From: Gemmatimonadota bacterium
Lineage (GTDB): Bacteria > Gemmatimonadota > Gemmatimonadetes > Gemmatimonadales > Gemmatimonadaceae
NCBI GenBank assembly: GCA_031127075.1
Contig: JARIFA010000005.1
Location: 1-64,000, forward strand
Length of the DNA: 64,000 nt
Direction of reading: 5' to 3'
Of this stretch, positions 27,370 to 36,123 are shown piece by piece. Both the position numbers and the translations under genes were made by a program. Numbering within the stretch: position 1 is the stretch's first letter; each line of letters opens with the position of its first letter. The notes below the pieces were generated by a model. The model ran no database searches and was not told the DNA's origin. It saw only the letters and a list, made by a program, of their open reading frames with translations.

Positions 27370-28785
27370 CTAGAAGAAGAAGAACGAGAACCGGCCCCCG
27401 CTCGATCCGAGCGAGCTGAAGCGCTGGTTCACGATGGTGTTGTAGATCGACCCGAACGTGTACCGGATGCCGATGTTCGTGGTGATGCGGAACCCGGTCT
27501 GCAGGGCCTGACGCTGGAGGAGGATCTCCTCCTCGGTGTTCCCGGCGATGGGGAGGTAGATCTGGTCGCGGACCCGCGCCGCCGACCCGTTGATGTTCAG
27601 CGAGAAACCGCGTCCGAGGCGGAGGTCGGCGTTGCTCGTGAAGGTGAGGGCGTGGCGGTCGAAGTCGTGCAGGTAGTTCAGCCAGTCGAGGGAGAGGTTG
27701 AGCGTCCCCCACTGCTGCCGCGAGACGAACGAGGCCGTGAGCTGTTGCGAGAAGCGAAGCTCTGAGGTCTCACCGAATACCGTCTCGCGCTGGTAGTCGT
27801 AGTAGTTCGGTCCGATGTTGTAGAGAAAGGTGAGCTGCCGGCGCGTCTGTTCGGTCCACGGGAAGACGTTGTACTCGACGGCTGGCTGCATCCGGATCGC
27901 CGCGTCCTGGTTCAGGAAGTCCGAGTACCCCGCGCCGACCTTGAGCCCCGCCGACCAGTGGTCGGAGAGGGAGCGCACGGTCAGCGAGTTGATGTTGTAC
28001 GTCCGCTGCTCGTTGGTGACGGTGAACTCTGGGCGGGTGGCCGTGGCCGGGATGTTGAATCGCGAGGAGTTCACATTGCCGCTGACCGAGAAGTTGAGCT
28101 TCCATTCGGCGGTGTTGCGGTTGGCCGAGAACGAGAGCGAGCCGTTCACCTGCTGCTGCCGGTCCTCGGCGCGCACGAAGGTGTTGAGGTTGGTGGAGTA
28201 GGTCCAGAGGTTCCACGGGTCGCGCAGGTTCGCAGCCCCGACCTGCGGCTGGCGTTGCACGCCGAAGGGCGCGGCGTAGGCGACCTGCATTCGCGTGGCG
28301 ATCGGCGAACGCGCGACGTACCGGGTGAGCCCGAGCTTGAAGAGCCGGGCGAGCTCGCGCCGAACCTTGTCGTCCGCGTCGTTCGGCAGGGTGTTCAGCG
28401 TGAGGGTGTCGGCCATCCCCTCGAACCGGTTCCGGCCGATGAAGGTGACGGTGTACTCGCTCCCCCCACCCCCGTTCGTGAGGGCCTGGGCGAGGATGAG
28501 CACGTCCGCGTCGAATCGGTCGCGCATCCAGTTCACGAAGTTGATCTCCGTGACGAAGAAGTCGCGGTCACAGCCGCGGGCGCGCCCCTGACAGTCGAGG
28601 AAGACCCGGATGGCCTGTGACTGGAGCGTCAGCGAGTCCGGTCCCGCGGGCGTGGCGCCGGCCGCCCCGGCGGCGATGCCGGGCGGCGGCCCCCCGGGAC
28701 GGGTCGGCGCCTGGGCGGCAAGCGACGTCGTGAGGAAGACGAGGGCCAGCAGCGTGGGACGGTGCAGGAGGGACGGGGAGGGCAT
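27370..28785 (-). CDS. Conserved outer-membrane beta-barrel protein
   Basis: 471 residues. A signal peptide (TLLALVFLTTSLAAQ) precedes a soluble domain with FLDCQGRARGCDRDFFVTEINFVNWMRDRFDADVLIL and EYTVTFIGRNRF. I recall the same pattern in unnamed proteins of Bacteroidetes (inference, not checked). The rest alternates strands with aromatic ends such as WKLNFSVSGNVNSS and GFRITTNIGIRYTF, and stops with FSFFFF, a strong barrel-assembly signal. Function unknown. ATG 28785 gives the signal peptide; a start at 28824 would add 13 residues. Confidence 0.75.
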   Translation of the reverse strand: MPSPSLLHRPTLLALVFLTTSLAAQAPTRPGGPPPGIAAGAAGATPAGPDSLTLQSQAIRVFLDCQGRARGCDRDFFVTEINFVNWMRDRFDADVLILAQALTNGGGGSEYTVTFIGRNRFEGMADTLTLNTLPNDADDKVRRELARLFKLGLTRYVARSPIATRMQVAYAAPFGVQRQPQVGAANLRDPWNLWTYSTNLNTFVRAEDRQQQVNGSLSFSANRNTAEWKLNFSVSGNVNSSRFNIPATATRPEFTVTNEQRTYNINSLTVRSLSDHWSAGLKVGAGYSDFLNQDAAIRMQPAVEYNVFPWTEQTRRQLTFLYNIGPNYYDYQRETVFGETSELRFSQQLTASFVSRQQWGTLNLSLDWLNYLHDFDRHALTFTSNADLRLGRGFSLNINGSAARVRDQIYLPIAGNTEEEILLQRQALQTGFRITTNIGIRYTFGSIYNTIVNQRFSSLGSSGGRFSFFFF

Positions 28786-28879
28786 CGGTCGGGTCCGTGA
28801 AAGGGCTCGGCGAGGCAGAGGCACCCCGCAGCCTCGACAAACGTCTGAGCGGCCTCGGCGGTGCCATTCGCCTCAGTCC

Positions 28880-28914
28880 TGACCCCTGACCCCTGACCCC
28901 TGACCCCTGACCCT
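28880..28914. repeat. Tandem TGACCCC array
   Basis: Four perfect TGACCCC heptamers and a fifth ending in T (TGACCCT), placed two bases before the stop codon complement of the M20 peptidase gene. It is the same unit as at 27335 and the complement of the GGGGTCA units at 27218, 1.6 kb away. Confidence 0.9.
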
Positions 28915-28915
28915 C

Positions 28916-30349
28916 CTACCTGCCCCCCGCCAGCCGCTCCACCAACCGCCGCGTGAAGTCCACCAACCCCTCGTAGGCCGCGACCGGCACCCGCTCGTCC
29001 GTCGCGTGGGCGGTCCCGATTAGCTCCTCGGTCACGAAGAGCCCGATCACGCCGAACACGGGGACCCCGATGTTCCGCAGATAGATGCCGTCGGTGGCCC
29101 CCATCTCCATATACGGGATGACGGGCACCGCCCCCACCTGTTCGCGCACCGTCTCCTCGAGCGCGCGCTGCAGCACGGGGGTGAGGACGGAGGGCGGGCT
29201 CGGCGTCGCCGGCGTGCGCACCGTCACCTCGACACCGTCGGGCGCGACCAGTCGCCGCAGCGCAGCCACGATGGAGTCGGCCGACTCCCCGGGGACGATG
29301 CGGCAGTTCACGTTCGCCTCCGCCGCCGAGGGGATCGCGTTGGGCGCTGTCCCGCCCCGGAGCAGGGTGGAGATGCAGGTGGTGCGGAGGATCGCGTTCC
29401 CCTGCGGGGTCCGGGAGACGACCGCCTCCGCGGCCGCATCGCGCGGGTTGCGGGCGAGTGCCGCCATCGCTGTCCCGAGCGTGCCGCCGGCGAGGGGCGC
29501 GCGCCGACGCAGGTACTCGCGGGAGACGGGGGTGAGCCGTATCGGGAAGCGGTGCCGCCCGATGCGGTCGAGGGCACCGGCCAGCCGGTCGATCGGCGAC
29601 GGGCCGTCGGGGAGGGAGCTATGCCCACCGGGACCACGGGCCGTGAGCGTGACGTCGAGATAGACCTTCTCGGCGGCCTGCACGTTGAAAGCCACCGGGC
29701 GGCCGTTCACGACCTCGCCCGAGCCGCCGTCGGCGTTGATGACGAACTCCGCGCGGACGAGCTCCGGGCGGTTCGCGACGAGCCACTGGACGCCGTTGTC
29801 GCTGCCCCCCTCCTCACCGGCGGTGAGCGCGAGGATGAGATCGCGCTCGGGAGTCACCTGCCGACGCACGAGATCGAGGAACGCCGCGGCGAGTGCGGCG
29901 GCCGGCCCCTTATCGTCCTGCACGCCGCGGCCGTAGAGCATCCCGTCGCGTTCGGTGAGCACCCAGGGATTCGTCTTCCAGGCGGCCGAATCGACCTCGA
30001 CCACGTCCAGGTGCGCGAGGAAGAGGCGCGGAGCCGCGGTGCGGTCGCGCCCGCGGAGTCGCACCACGAGGTTGCGGTTCCGCTCGCCCGCACCGAGGAC
30101 CATCACATCCGCCGCGGGGACGCCGGCCGCGCGGAAGCGCGCGGCGAGCGCCTCGGCGAGCGGCGTGGTGTTCCCGTCACCGGTGGTGCGGGCGGCGATC
30201 ATCTGCGCCAGCATCGCGCGGGCGTCGGTGCGCACGATCGGGCTGTCGGCGAGGCGCGCCGGGGCGGGCTGCGCACCGAGCATGGCGGCGCACGCGTTCA
30301 CGAGCACGACCGCCGCGGCGTTCAGCCTCCAGCCTCCAGCCTTCAGCAT
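28916..30349 (-). CDS. Secreted M20 family metallopeptidase
   Basis: 477 residues. Metal and catalytic motifs of the M20/ArgE/DapE/CPG2 family are present: LAHLDVVEV (His, Asp), YGRGVQDDKG (bridging Asp), TAGEEGG (catalytic and metal Glu), INADGGSG and a C-terminal GTAHATDERV with the last His. The dimerisation domain (GGHSSLPDGPSPIDRLA) sits in between. Family members remove C-terminal or amino-acyl groups with two zinc ions. The signal peptide begins with MLKAGGWRLN, which is encoded by four copies of the intergenic heptamer repeat. It starts 4 bases after the subunit-3 gene stop, so it is in the GMC operon. Confidence 0.9.
   Translation of the reverse strand: MLKAGGWRLNAAAVVLVNACAAMLGAQPAPARLADSPIVRTDARAMLAQMIAARTTGDGNTTPLAEALAARFRAAGVPAADVMVLGAGERNRNLVVRLRGRDRTAAPRLFLAHLDVVEVDSAAWKTNPWVLTERDGMLYGRGVQDDKGPAAALAAAFLDLVRRQVTPERDLILALTAGEEGGSDNGVQWLVANRPELVRAEFVINADGGSGEVVNGRPVAFNVQAAEKVYLDVTLTARGPGGHSSLPDGPSPIDRLAGALDRIGRHRFPIRLTPVSREYLRRRAPLAGGTLGTAMAALARNPRDAAAEAVVSRTPQGNAILRTTCISTLLRGGTAPNAIPSAAEANVNCRIVPGESADSIVAALRRLVAPDGVEVTVRTPATPSPPSVLTPVLQRALEETVREQVGAVPVIPYMEMGATDGIYLRNIGVPVFGVIGLFVTEELIGTAHATDERVPVAAYEGLVDFTRRLVERLAGGR
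30321..30348. repeat. Heptamer array inside the 5' end of a gene
   Basis: Four tandem heptamers (TTCAGCC, TCCAGCC, TCCAGCC, TTCAGCA on the plus strand) match the RGCTGRA unit seen at 21883 and 36124. Here they form the start codon region and the first ten codons of the M20 peptidase. Confidence 0.85.
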
Positions 30350-30353
30350 CTGC

Positions 30354-30974
30354 TCACAGCCCCAACGTCCGCATCACCTCAGGCGGCGTCCCCTTCCACT
30401 CCGCCACCGGCCGGTTCCCGGTGTAGCCGAGATCCGCGATGCCGATGCGACTCGAGTAGAAACCGCTCGCGGTGAGGTTGCGGAGGTTGTTGAAGAACTC
30501 CACTCCCGCCTTCACGTCGGCCGCCGCGCGCTTCGGGAAGGCGATGGCATCGAGGATCTCGCGCCGCTGCGCGTCGGTCGCGCTGACGAACGACTTCCCG
30601 AAGCGCTTCCGACTCTCGGCGTGCATCCACCCGAGGCCGTTCCGCATCCAGGTGCGCATCGAGGCGTACTCGCCGAGCATGAAGTCCATGAACTCGGGGA
30701 CGCCGGCATCCGTGGCGCTCCCCGAGCGGGCGTCGCGCGGGATGAGGTAGTCGACGAGCATCCGGACGAGGCGCCATTCGTCGGGGGTGAACTGCTTCGG
30801 CACATAGGGGCGCGGGCGCGCGGGCTGCGCGGCGCCGGCCTGGGCCTGTCCCTGTGGGTCGAGGGCGGCGTGCACGTGGTCCGCCGCGCGCTCGAGCGCG
30901 TCGGGGGCGATGGCGATCCCCGCGGGGACGGCGAGGAGGTGCTGAAGCGCGTCGCGCCGGTTCATCTCGCTCAT
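30354..30974 (-). CDS. Gluconate 2-dehydrogenase subunit 3 family protein
   Basis: 206 residues. The N-terminus MSEMNRRDALQHLLAVPAG holds a twin-arginine-type signal. The domain (FTPDEWRLVRMLVDYLIPRD, ATDAGVPEFMDFMLGEY, GFYSSRIGIADLGYTGN) is the Gluconate_2-dh3 family, the small subunit that helps a GMC flavoprotein export and dock to the membrane. It follows the GMC gene with a TGATG overlap, and the pair resembles fructose, gluconate or glucoside-3-dehydrogenases. No cytochrome c subunit gene is next to it, so the electron acceptor must be encoded elsewhere. Confidence 0.9.
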   Translation of the reverse strand: MSEMNRRDALQHLLAVPAGIAIAPDALERAADHVHAALDPQGQAQAGAAQPARPRPYVPKQFTPDEWRLVRMLVDYLIPRDARSGSATDAGVPEFMDFMLGEYASMRTWMRNGLGWMHAESRKRFGKSFVSATDAQRREILDAIAFPKRAAADVKAGVEFFNNLRNLTASGFYSSRIGIADLGYTGNRPVAEWKGTPPEVMRTLGL

Positions 30975-32665
30975 CAGAGGGCCCCCGCGCGGCGCTGCCG
31001 CGTGATGTAGTCGCTGACGCGCATCGAGAGCGCCAAAATCGTCCAGGTGGGGTTCTTGTCGGCCTGCGAGACGAACGATCCGCCGTCGGCGACGAAGAGG
31101 TTGTCGCAATCCCACGCCTGGCACTGCGCGTTGAGCGCGGAGTCGCGCTCCGAGGCACCCATCCGCACGCAGCCGAGTTCATGGATGATCGCGCCGCCGT
31201 TCGCGATGCCGTAGCCCTGCTCGCGCGTCGGCATCGGGCTCCAGACCTCGCCCCCCATCTCGCCGATCAGGGCGCGGAAGGTCTCCTGCATGTGCTTCAC
31301 CTGCCGGTACTCGGTGTCGCGCCACTCCCAGTGGAAGCGGAGCACCGGGATCCCCCACTTGTCCTTCACCTCGGGGTCGAGCTCGCAGTACGACTTCTCG
31401 TTCGGGATCATCTCGCCGCGGCCGGAGAAGCCGACCGTCGCGCCCCAGTAGCGCCGGTACTGCGCCTTGAGGTCCGCGCCGTAGCCACCCCCCTCGGGAT
31501 AGCTCTGGATGCCGCCCATGAAGCCGTACGACGGCATCCCGAGGCCGCCCCACACCTCGATGTGATAGCCGCGCGGGAAGTCGAGTTTGGCGTTGTCGAG
31601 CCACCACGGCATGTAGATGTGCCCGCCGCCGACGCCGTCGGCGTTGTGGGGCGGCACGTCGACCAGGCGCGGGATGAACCCCGCCACGTCGGTACCGGTG
31701 GTGTCGGTTAGGTACTTCCCGACGACGCCGCTCGCGTTGGCGAGGCCGTTCGGGTGTCGCGTCGACTTCGAGTTGAGCAGGATGCGCGCCGATTCACAGG
31801 CGCTCGCGGCGAGCACGACGATGCGCGCACGCACCTCGCGATCCTCACCGGTGCGCTTGTCGATGTACGAGACGCCTGTCGCGCGCCCATCGGGCCCTGT
31901 CATCACCTCGCGCGCCATCGCATCGGTGATGAGCGTGAGGCGCCCGGTGCGCATCGCGGGGAAGATCAGGACGTTCGGCGACGAGAAGTTGGAGTTCGTC
32001 ATGCAGCCGCGGTTGCACTGCCCGCAGTAGTGGCAGGGGGCGCGGCCGTTGAGCGGCTTGGTGATGACCGAGAGGCGGGCCGGGATGCAGGTGACCCCCA
32101 TCCGGTCGCTCGTCTGCTTGACCAGGTGCTCGTAGTAGCGGGGCGCCGGCGCGGGATGGAAGATCCCATCCGGGTGGTTCGGGAGGTTCTCGACGCTTCC
32201 GAAGATCCCGATGAGTCGGTCGACTTCGTCGTACCAGGGCTTGAGGTCGTCGTAGGAGATCGGCCAGTCATCCCCGAGACCGTCGCGGGTCTTGCCGCGG
32301 AAATCGTCGGGGCCAAAGCGGAGCGAGATGCGGCCCCAGTGGTTCGTGCGGCCGCCGAGCATCCGGCCGCGCCACCAGTCGAACTTCGTCCCCTCGGCCT
32401 TGGTGTACGGCTCGCCGGGGATGCTCCACCCGCCGATGCAGGCGTCCCACTCGCCGAACGGTCGGTCCGGCGTCGAGGCCCCTCGACGCGGCGAGTCGTA
32501 CGGCATCTTGAGCATCGCCGAGTCCTTCGTGTTGTCCCACATCCCGCCGGCCTCGAGGAGCACCACGCGGGCGCCGGCCTTGGTCAGCTGGTAGGCGGCC
32601 ATGCCGCCGCCGGCGCCGGAGCCGACGATGGCGACGTCATAGAGGTCGTTGCGGGGCTGGGACAT
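30974..32665 (-). CDS. GMC oxidoreductase, sugar (glucoside-3-) dehydrogenase-like large subunit
   Basis: 563 residues. The FAD-binding N-terminus is YDVAIVGSGAGGGMAAYQLT with VVLLEAGG; GRTNHWGRIS follows. HYCGQCNRGCMTNSN is a cysteine cluster typical of the glucoside 3-dehydrogenase/gluconate dehydrogenase branch. The C-terminus HELGCVRMG and ADKNPTWTILAL carries the active-site region. It lacks a signal peptide and probably is exported in complex with the Tat-signal small subunit encoded next to it. Such enzymes oxidise C3 of glycosides, or gluconate; together with DUF1080 and Gfo/Idh/MocA genes nearby the C3 role is favoured. Confidence 0.9.
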   Translation of the reverse strand: MSQPRNDLYDVAIVGSGAGGGMAAYQLTKAGARVVLLEAGGMWDNTKDSAMLKMPYDSPRRGASTPDRPFGEWDACIGGWSIPGEPYTKAEGTKFDWWRGRMLGGRTNHWGRISLRFGPDDFRGKTRDGLGDDWPISYDDLKPWYDEVDRLIGIFGSVENLPNHPDGIFHPAPAPRYYEHLVKQTSDRMGVTCIPARLSVITKPLNGRAPCHYCGQCNRGCMTNSNFSSPNVLIFPAMRTGRLTLITDAMAREVMTGPDGRATGVSYIDKRTGEDREVRARIVVLAASACESARILLNSKSTRHPNGLANASGVVGKYLTDTTGTDVAGFIPRLVDVPPHNADGVGGGHIYMPWWLDNAKLDFPRGYHIEVWGGLGMPSYGFMGGIQSYPEGGGYGADLKAQYRRYWGATVGFSGRGEMIPNEKSYCELDPEVKDKWGIPVLRFHWEWRDTEYRQVKHMQETFRALIGEMGGEVWSPMPTREQGYGIANGGAIIHELGCVRMGASERDSALNAQCQAWDCDNLFVADGGSFVSQADKNPTWTILALSMRVSDYITRQRRAGAL

Positions 32666-32804
32666 CGGTCCTCGGGGGAGAGGCGGGACGGGAACGACGG
32701 GCAGACTCGGCAGGCAAATCTACCACCCGGGTACGGCATCGGCCCGACTGTGGCGGGGTGCAGCCGTGGGCACCCTTCGGGACACCCACTCACCGGAGCC
32801 ACAG

Positions 32805-33287
32805 ATGACGCTGACCAAGACCCCGTCCTCCCCCATCACCCGCGATATCACCCGGATGCGCAACCGCATCCAGCGCTTCCTTGAGGAGCCCTTCGGCTTC
32901 GACCTCCCGTTCCCCTCGGTCGAGGAGCGGCGGTGGGAGCGGACGATGTGGTCACCGGCCGTCGAGGCCACCGAGACCCCGGCCGAGTACGTCGTGACCG
33001 CCGAGCTCCCCGGCATCGACCCGAGCGAGGTCGAGGTGGAGATGGCCAACGGGATGCTCTCCCTCAAGGGGAAGAAGGCGGAGGAGCGCCGCGAGGAGGA
33101 CAAGGATCGCGCCTGGCACCTGTGGGAGCGCAGCTATGGCAGCTTCGAGCGCACCTTCCGATTCCCGCACGACGTGAATGAGGGGAAGGTGCACGCGGAG
33201 TTCGCGAACGGCGTGCTGACGGTGAAGGTGCCGAAGAGCGAGGTCAGCCACCCGGCGGGGCGGAAGATCCCCGTGATGAAGAAGTAG
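32805..33287 (+). CDS. hsp20: Hsp20 small heat-shock protein
   Basis: 160 residues. The alpha-crystallin domain at about 48-150 has YVVTAELPGIDPSEVEVEM, SLKGKKAEE, YGSFERTFRFP and the final FANGVLTVKVPK. ATP-independent chaperone that holds unfolding proteins. The ATG at 32805 has CGGAG six bases upstream. It is alone between the GMC operon (divergent, 139 bases apart) and the convergent isomerase gene. I see no clear CIRCE or ROSE-like element in the leader. Confidence 0.93.
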   Translation: MTLTKTPSSPITRDITRMRNRIQRFLEEPFGFDLPFPSVEERRWERTMWSPAVEATETPAEYVVTAELPGIDPSEVEVEMANGMLSLKGKKAEERREEDKDRAWHLWERSYGSFERTFRFPHDVNEGKVHAEFANGVLTVKVPKSEVSHPAGRKIPVMKK

Positions 33288-33341
33288 CGCCGTGCCGACC
33301 GCCGTCGAGAAGCGGTGCGTCCGTCGGCGGTCGACCTCGGC

Positions 33342-34229
33342 TTACAATCCCACCGTGCGTAGGTGCGCGCGCCCGGCGGCCGCCGTGGCCCAGGCGTCCG
33401 CCGGGTTGTCGTGCTCCACGTAGACGTTCGTCACGCGACCCGCGCGCGCGGCGGTCAGGATGGCGCGCCAGTCCATCACGCCGGCGCCGACATCACGCTG
33501 CTCGTGCGCCGGTCCACCTGCGGAATCCTTCAGGTGGAGCATCGTGATGCGGTCGGCGTGCCGACGCAGCAGGGCGACGGGATCCTTCCCCGCCTTGAAC
33601 GCCCAGTAGCAGTCGAGCTCGAAATCGACGACCGCGGGATCGGTCTCCGCGAGGAAGAGCTCGACGCGGTCGCTCCCGCCCAGTGGCTGGAACTCGTAGT
33701 CGTGGTTGTGATAGCTCGTGCGGATGCCGGCGCTTCGGCCCGCGCGCCCCGCCTCGGTGATCACGCCCGCGGTGCGCTTCCAGGCGTCGAGCGTGCCGTT
33801 CTCGGCCGCGGTCGTCGACGCGACGATCAGCGTGCCGTGCCCCATCGCGGCGGCCGTCTCGAGCGTGCGCCCGAGGCGGTCGGGCTGCAGCGCATCGAGG
33901 CCGAAGTGCGCGGAGGGCGCGCGGAGGCCGTTGGCCTGCAGCGCCGCGCGGAGCTGCGCCGGCGTGCGGCCCCATTCGCCCCACCATTCGATCTCGGTGA
34001 AGCCGAGCGCGGCGATCCGTGCGAGCGTCCGCTCCGGGTCCTGTCGCATCTGGTCGCGTAGCATGTAGAGCTGCACGCCGACACCGTGCAGGGCCGCGGT
34101 CGCGGGGGCGGTGTCCGTCTCCGGACGGGTCGCGGCGGTGCCGTCGAATGCGTGCGTCATACGGGTGGCGAGTCCGGGGCCGAGGGCGAGGGCACCGGTG
34201 GCGAGGAGGAAGTCGCGACGGGAGGTCAT
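33342..34229 (-). CDS. Tat-exported sugar phosphate isomerase/epimerase-like TIM barrel
   Basis: 295 residues. A twin-arginine signal (SRRDFLLATGALALGPG) precedes an AP-endonuclease-2/xylose-isomerase-like TIM barrel: VGVQLYMLRDQM, FTEIEWWGEWGRTP, RTSYHNHDYEFQPLG, DFELDCYWAFKAG and MLHLKDSAGG hold the His, Glu and Asp metal ligands. Exported members often sit in 3-keto-sugar loci, where they may interconvert or eliminate oxidised glycosides. This gene is at the edge of that region. It lies 25 bases upstream of (that is, after) the acyltransferase stop. Confidence 0.85.
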   Translation of the reverse strand: MTSRRDFLLATGALALGPGLATRMTHAFDGTAATRPETDTAPATAALHGVGVQLYMLRDQMRQDPERTLARIAALGFTEIEWWGEWGRTPAQLRAALQANGLRAPSAHFGLDALQPDRLGRTLETAAAMGHGTLIVASTTAAENGTLDAWKRTAGVITEAGRAGRSAGIRTSYHNHDYEFQPLGGSDRVELFLAETDPAVVDFELDCYWAFKAGKDPVALLRRHADRITMLHLKDSAGGPAHEQRDVGAGVMDWRAILTAARAGRVTNVYVEHDNPADAWATAAAGRAHLRTVGL

Positions 34230-34254
34230 TCGGGAAGAATGCAAGGCGGCGGGA

Positions 34255-34899
34255 TCAGGCGCGAGGCGGCGCACCGCCGCCGAGGTACTGCGCCGGGAAC
34301 TTCGCCATCGACGGCCGATAGAGCGCCTGCAACGCCGCGACGTCGCGGTCCAGATTGCCTGTGACGGTGAAGAGCGGATGGAAGACGATCGTCTTGCGTG
34401 CGTAGTCGAACCCAATCGGGAGGATCGGCAGCTGTCCCCGCTCGGCGATCCGATAGAACCCCGATTTCCAGCGCGTCGTCAGGCGGCGCGTCCCCTCAGG
34501 GGAGAGCACGATCAGCGCGCCGGGATGCGTCTGCACGTGGCGGACGGTCTCGCCGACCACGTCACCGGCGGCGGCACGGTCGACGGGGACGCCGCCGAGG
34601 AAGCGCATCAGCACGCCGAGCGGGAAGCGGAAGAGCGTGTGCTTGCCGAGGAACGTGCCGCGGATACCGAGCGCGTACATCGCCATCACCCCGATCGGGA
34701 AGTCCCAGTTGGAGGTGTGCGGCGCCACGATGAGCACGCACTTCGGGACATCGGGGAACGGGCCTTCGAAGCGCCAGCCGATGAGGCGCATCCCGGTGGT
34801 CGCGAGCCACGTGGTGAACGTGTTCCCGCGGCGTGGGACCTGCGCGCCGATGGCGGGCACGTTCACCCGCCCGCCGTGGGCCGGCGTGGCGGGGGTCAC
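34255..34899 (-). CDS. 1-acylglycerol-3-phosphate acyltransferase-like protein
   Basis: 214 residues. The PlsC-type HX4D motif is in APHTSNWDFPIG, and the second motif is SPEGTRR, both parts of the acyltransferase active site. The family moves acyl chains to lysophospholipids or related acceptors at the inner membrane. The GTG start at 34899 is supported by a 4-base GTGA overlap with the stop of the MFS gene just upstream; a longer upstream frame would read through that gene. The two genes are probably cotranscribed. Confidence 0.88.
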   Translation of the reverse strand: MTPATPAHGGRVNVPAIGAQVPRRGNTFTTWLATTGMRLIGWRFEGPFPDVPKCVLIVAPHTSNWDFPIGVMAMYALGIRGTFLGKHTLFRFPLGVLMRFLGGVPVDRAAAGDVVGETVRHVQTHPGALIVLSPEGTRRLTTRWKSGFYRIAERGQLPILPIGFDYARKTIVFHPLFTVTGNLDRDVAALQALYRPSMAKFPAQYLGGGAPPRA

Positions 34900-36104
34900 C
34901 GCGCCGCCTCCCGGCGCCAGCGCGCGTCGAGGCCGCCGAGGATGCGCGCGCTCAGGAGGCCGAGCGCGACGAGTGTGATCCCGACCGAGGCGAAGATCGT
35001 CGACCAGCGCGGGGTGCCGGCAGCGTCCCGCACCGTCTCGACGAGGAGCCCGCCGACCACCGGGCCGGCGAGGAAGCCGAACGATCCCGCCACCTGGAAG
35101 GCGCCGAAGAGCCCGTCGCCCGCCCCGCGCCGCGCGAACTCGCTCACGAGCACGAGGCTCGGCGAGAACATCAGCGCGCTGAGCGTGCCGGAGAGCACCA
35201 TCGCCACCGGGAGCCAGGCGAGGGGGAAGAGGCCATACGTCGCATACACGAGGCCGAAGCCGACGTTGCCGATGATGAGGAGCCGGAACCAGCCGAGGCG
35301 GTCGGCGAGTCGTCCGGCCGGCCAGTTCAGCAGCGCGAAGGGGAGGAGGAAGAGCCCCATCAGCATCCCGCGCTCGCGCACCCCCACGCCGTGCTGCTCG
35401 GCGAGGAAGATCGTGAAGGAGGAGGAGAAGACGCCGATGAGGAAGCGGTCGGCGAATCCGTAGGCGAGGGGCATCCAGCTCGCGAGATCGGAGCGGTCCC
35501 ACTGGTACCGGCTCGGCGCGGCGGGAGAGGCCGGCGCGCTGGACTCGGCGGCCGTCGGGACGCCGATGGCCGCGAGCGCGGCGACGCCGAGGAGGACCAT
35601 CCCCACCGGATAGACGAGGAGGGGATCGCGGGCGGCGAGGATGCCGCCGGTCGGGAGCCCGACGCCGACGCCGAACATCAGGGCGGTCGCGACGAGGCCG
35701 AGGGAGGCGCCGCGGCGAGCACCGCCGGCCCGGTTAGCCGCGATCATCAGGAAGGTGAGGGCGGGGAGGTGCGCGAGGCCGTCGAGCGCGCGCCAGGCGA
35801 AGAGGGCGGGGAGGGACTCGGCGCGCCACATCCCGAGGAAGGCGATCGCGTCGAGGGCGAGGAGGGCGATGACCCACCGACGGGTGGTGCCGAGCCGGCG
35901 GTGCCACCGCATCGCGAACGGGACCGCGATGATGCCGGCGAGTTGATTGAGCGCGACGAAGAGGTGCGCGTGGAACCGGGTCCCCCCGTGGCGGTCGACG
36001 ACCAGCTCGGTCAGCGCCGGGACCAGCAGGGTCAGCGGGACCAGGGTCAGGAAGGTCGCGATGGCGATCGGGGCCAGGGCGGCCGGCCGGGGCGGGACGG
36101 GCAT
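34896..36104 (-). CDS. MFS transporter
   Basis: 402 residues with 12 predicted membrane helices in two halves separated by a short loop (SAPASPAAPSRYQWD). The usual MFS loop residues are seen after helix 2 (MRWHRRLGTTRRW) and in the second half (GRLADRLGWFR). Substrate cannot be told. It overlaps the acyltransferase start and may serve lipid or drug export. A heptamer-repeat hairpin lies just upstream of its ATG. Confidence 0.85.
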   Translation of the reverse strand: MPVPPRPAALAPIAIATFLTLVPLTLLVPALTELVVDRHGGTRFHAHLFVALNQLAGIIAVPFAMRWHRRLGTTRRWVIALLALDAIAFLGMWRAESLPALFAWRALDGLAHLPALTFLMIAANRAGGARRGASLGLVATALMFGVGVGLPTGGILAARDPLLVYPVGMVLLGVAALAAIGVPTAAESSAPASPAAPSRYQWDRSDLASWMPLAYGFADRFLIGVFSSSFTIFLAEQHGVGVRERGMLMGLFLLPFALLNWPAGRLADRLGWFRLLIIGNVGFGLVYATYGLFPLAWLPVAMVLSGTLSALMFSPSLVLVSEFARRGAGDGLFGAFQVAGSFGFLAGPVVGGLLVETVRDAAGTPRWSTIFASVGITLVALGLLSARILGGLDARWRREAAR

Positions 36105-36123
36105 CAGGGGAATCTAGCGGGGG

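Noticed and set aside
28874-28916. TGACCCC array as a CRISPR array or phage attachment site
   Set aside because: The unit is 7 bases with no spacers, no cas genes or integrase are present, and related arrays lie in several gaps.
32666-32804. CIRCE or thermometer element before hsp20
   Set aside because: No TTAGCACTC-type inverted repeat and no hairpin that clearly covers the ribosome site.
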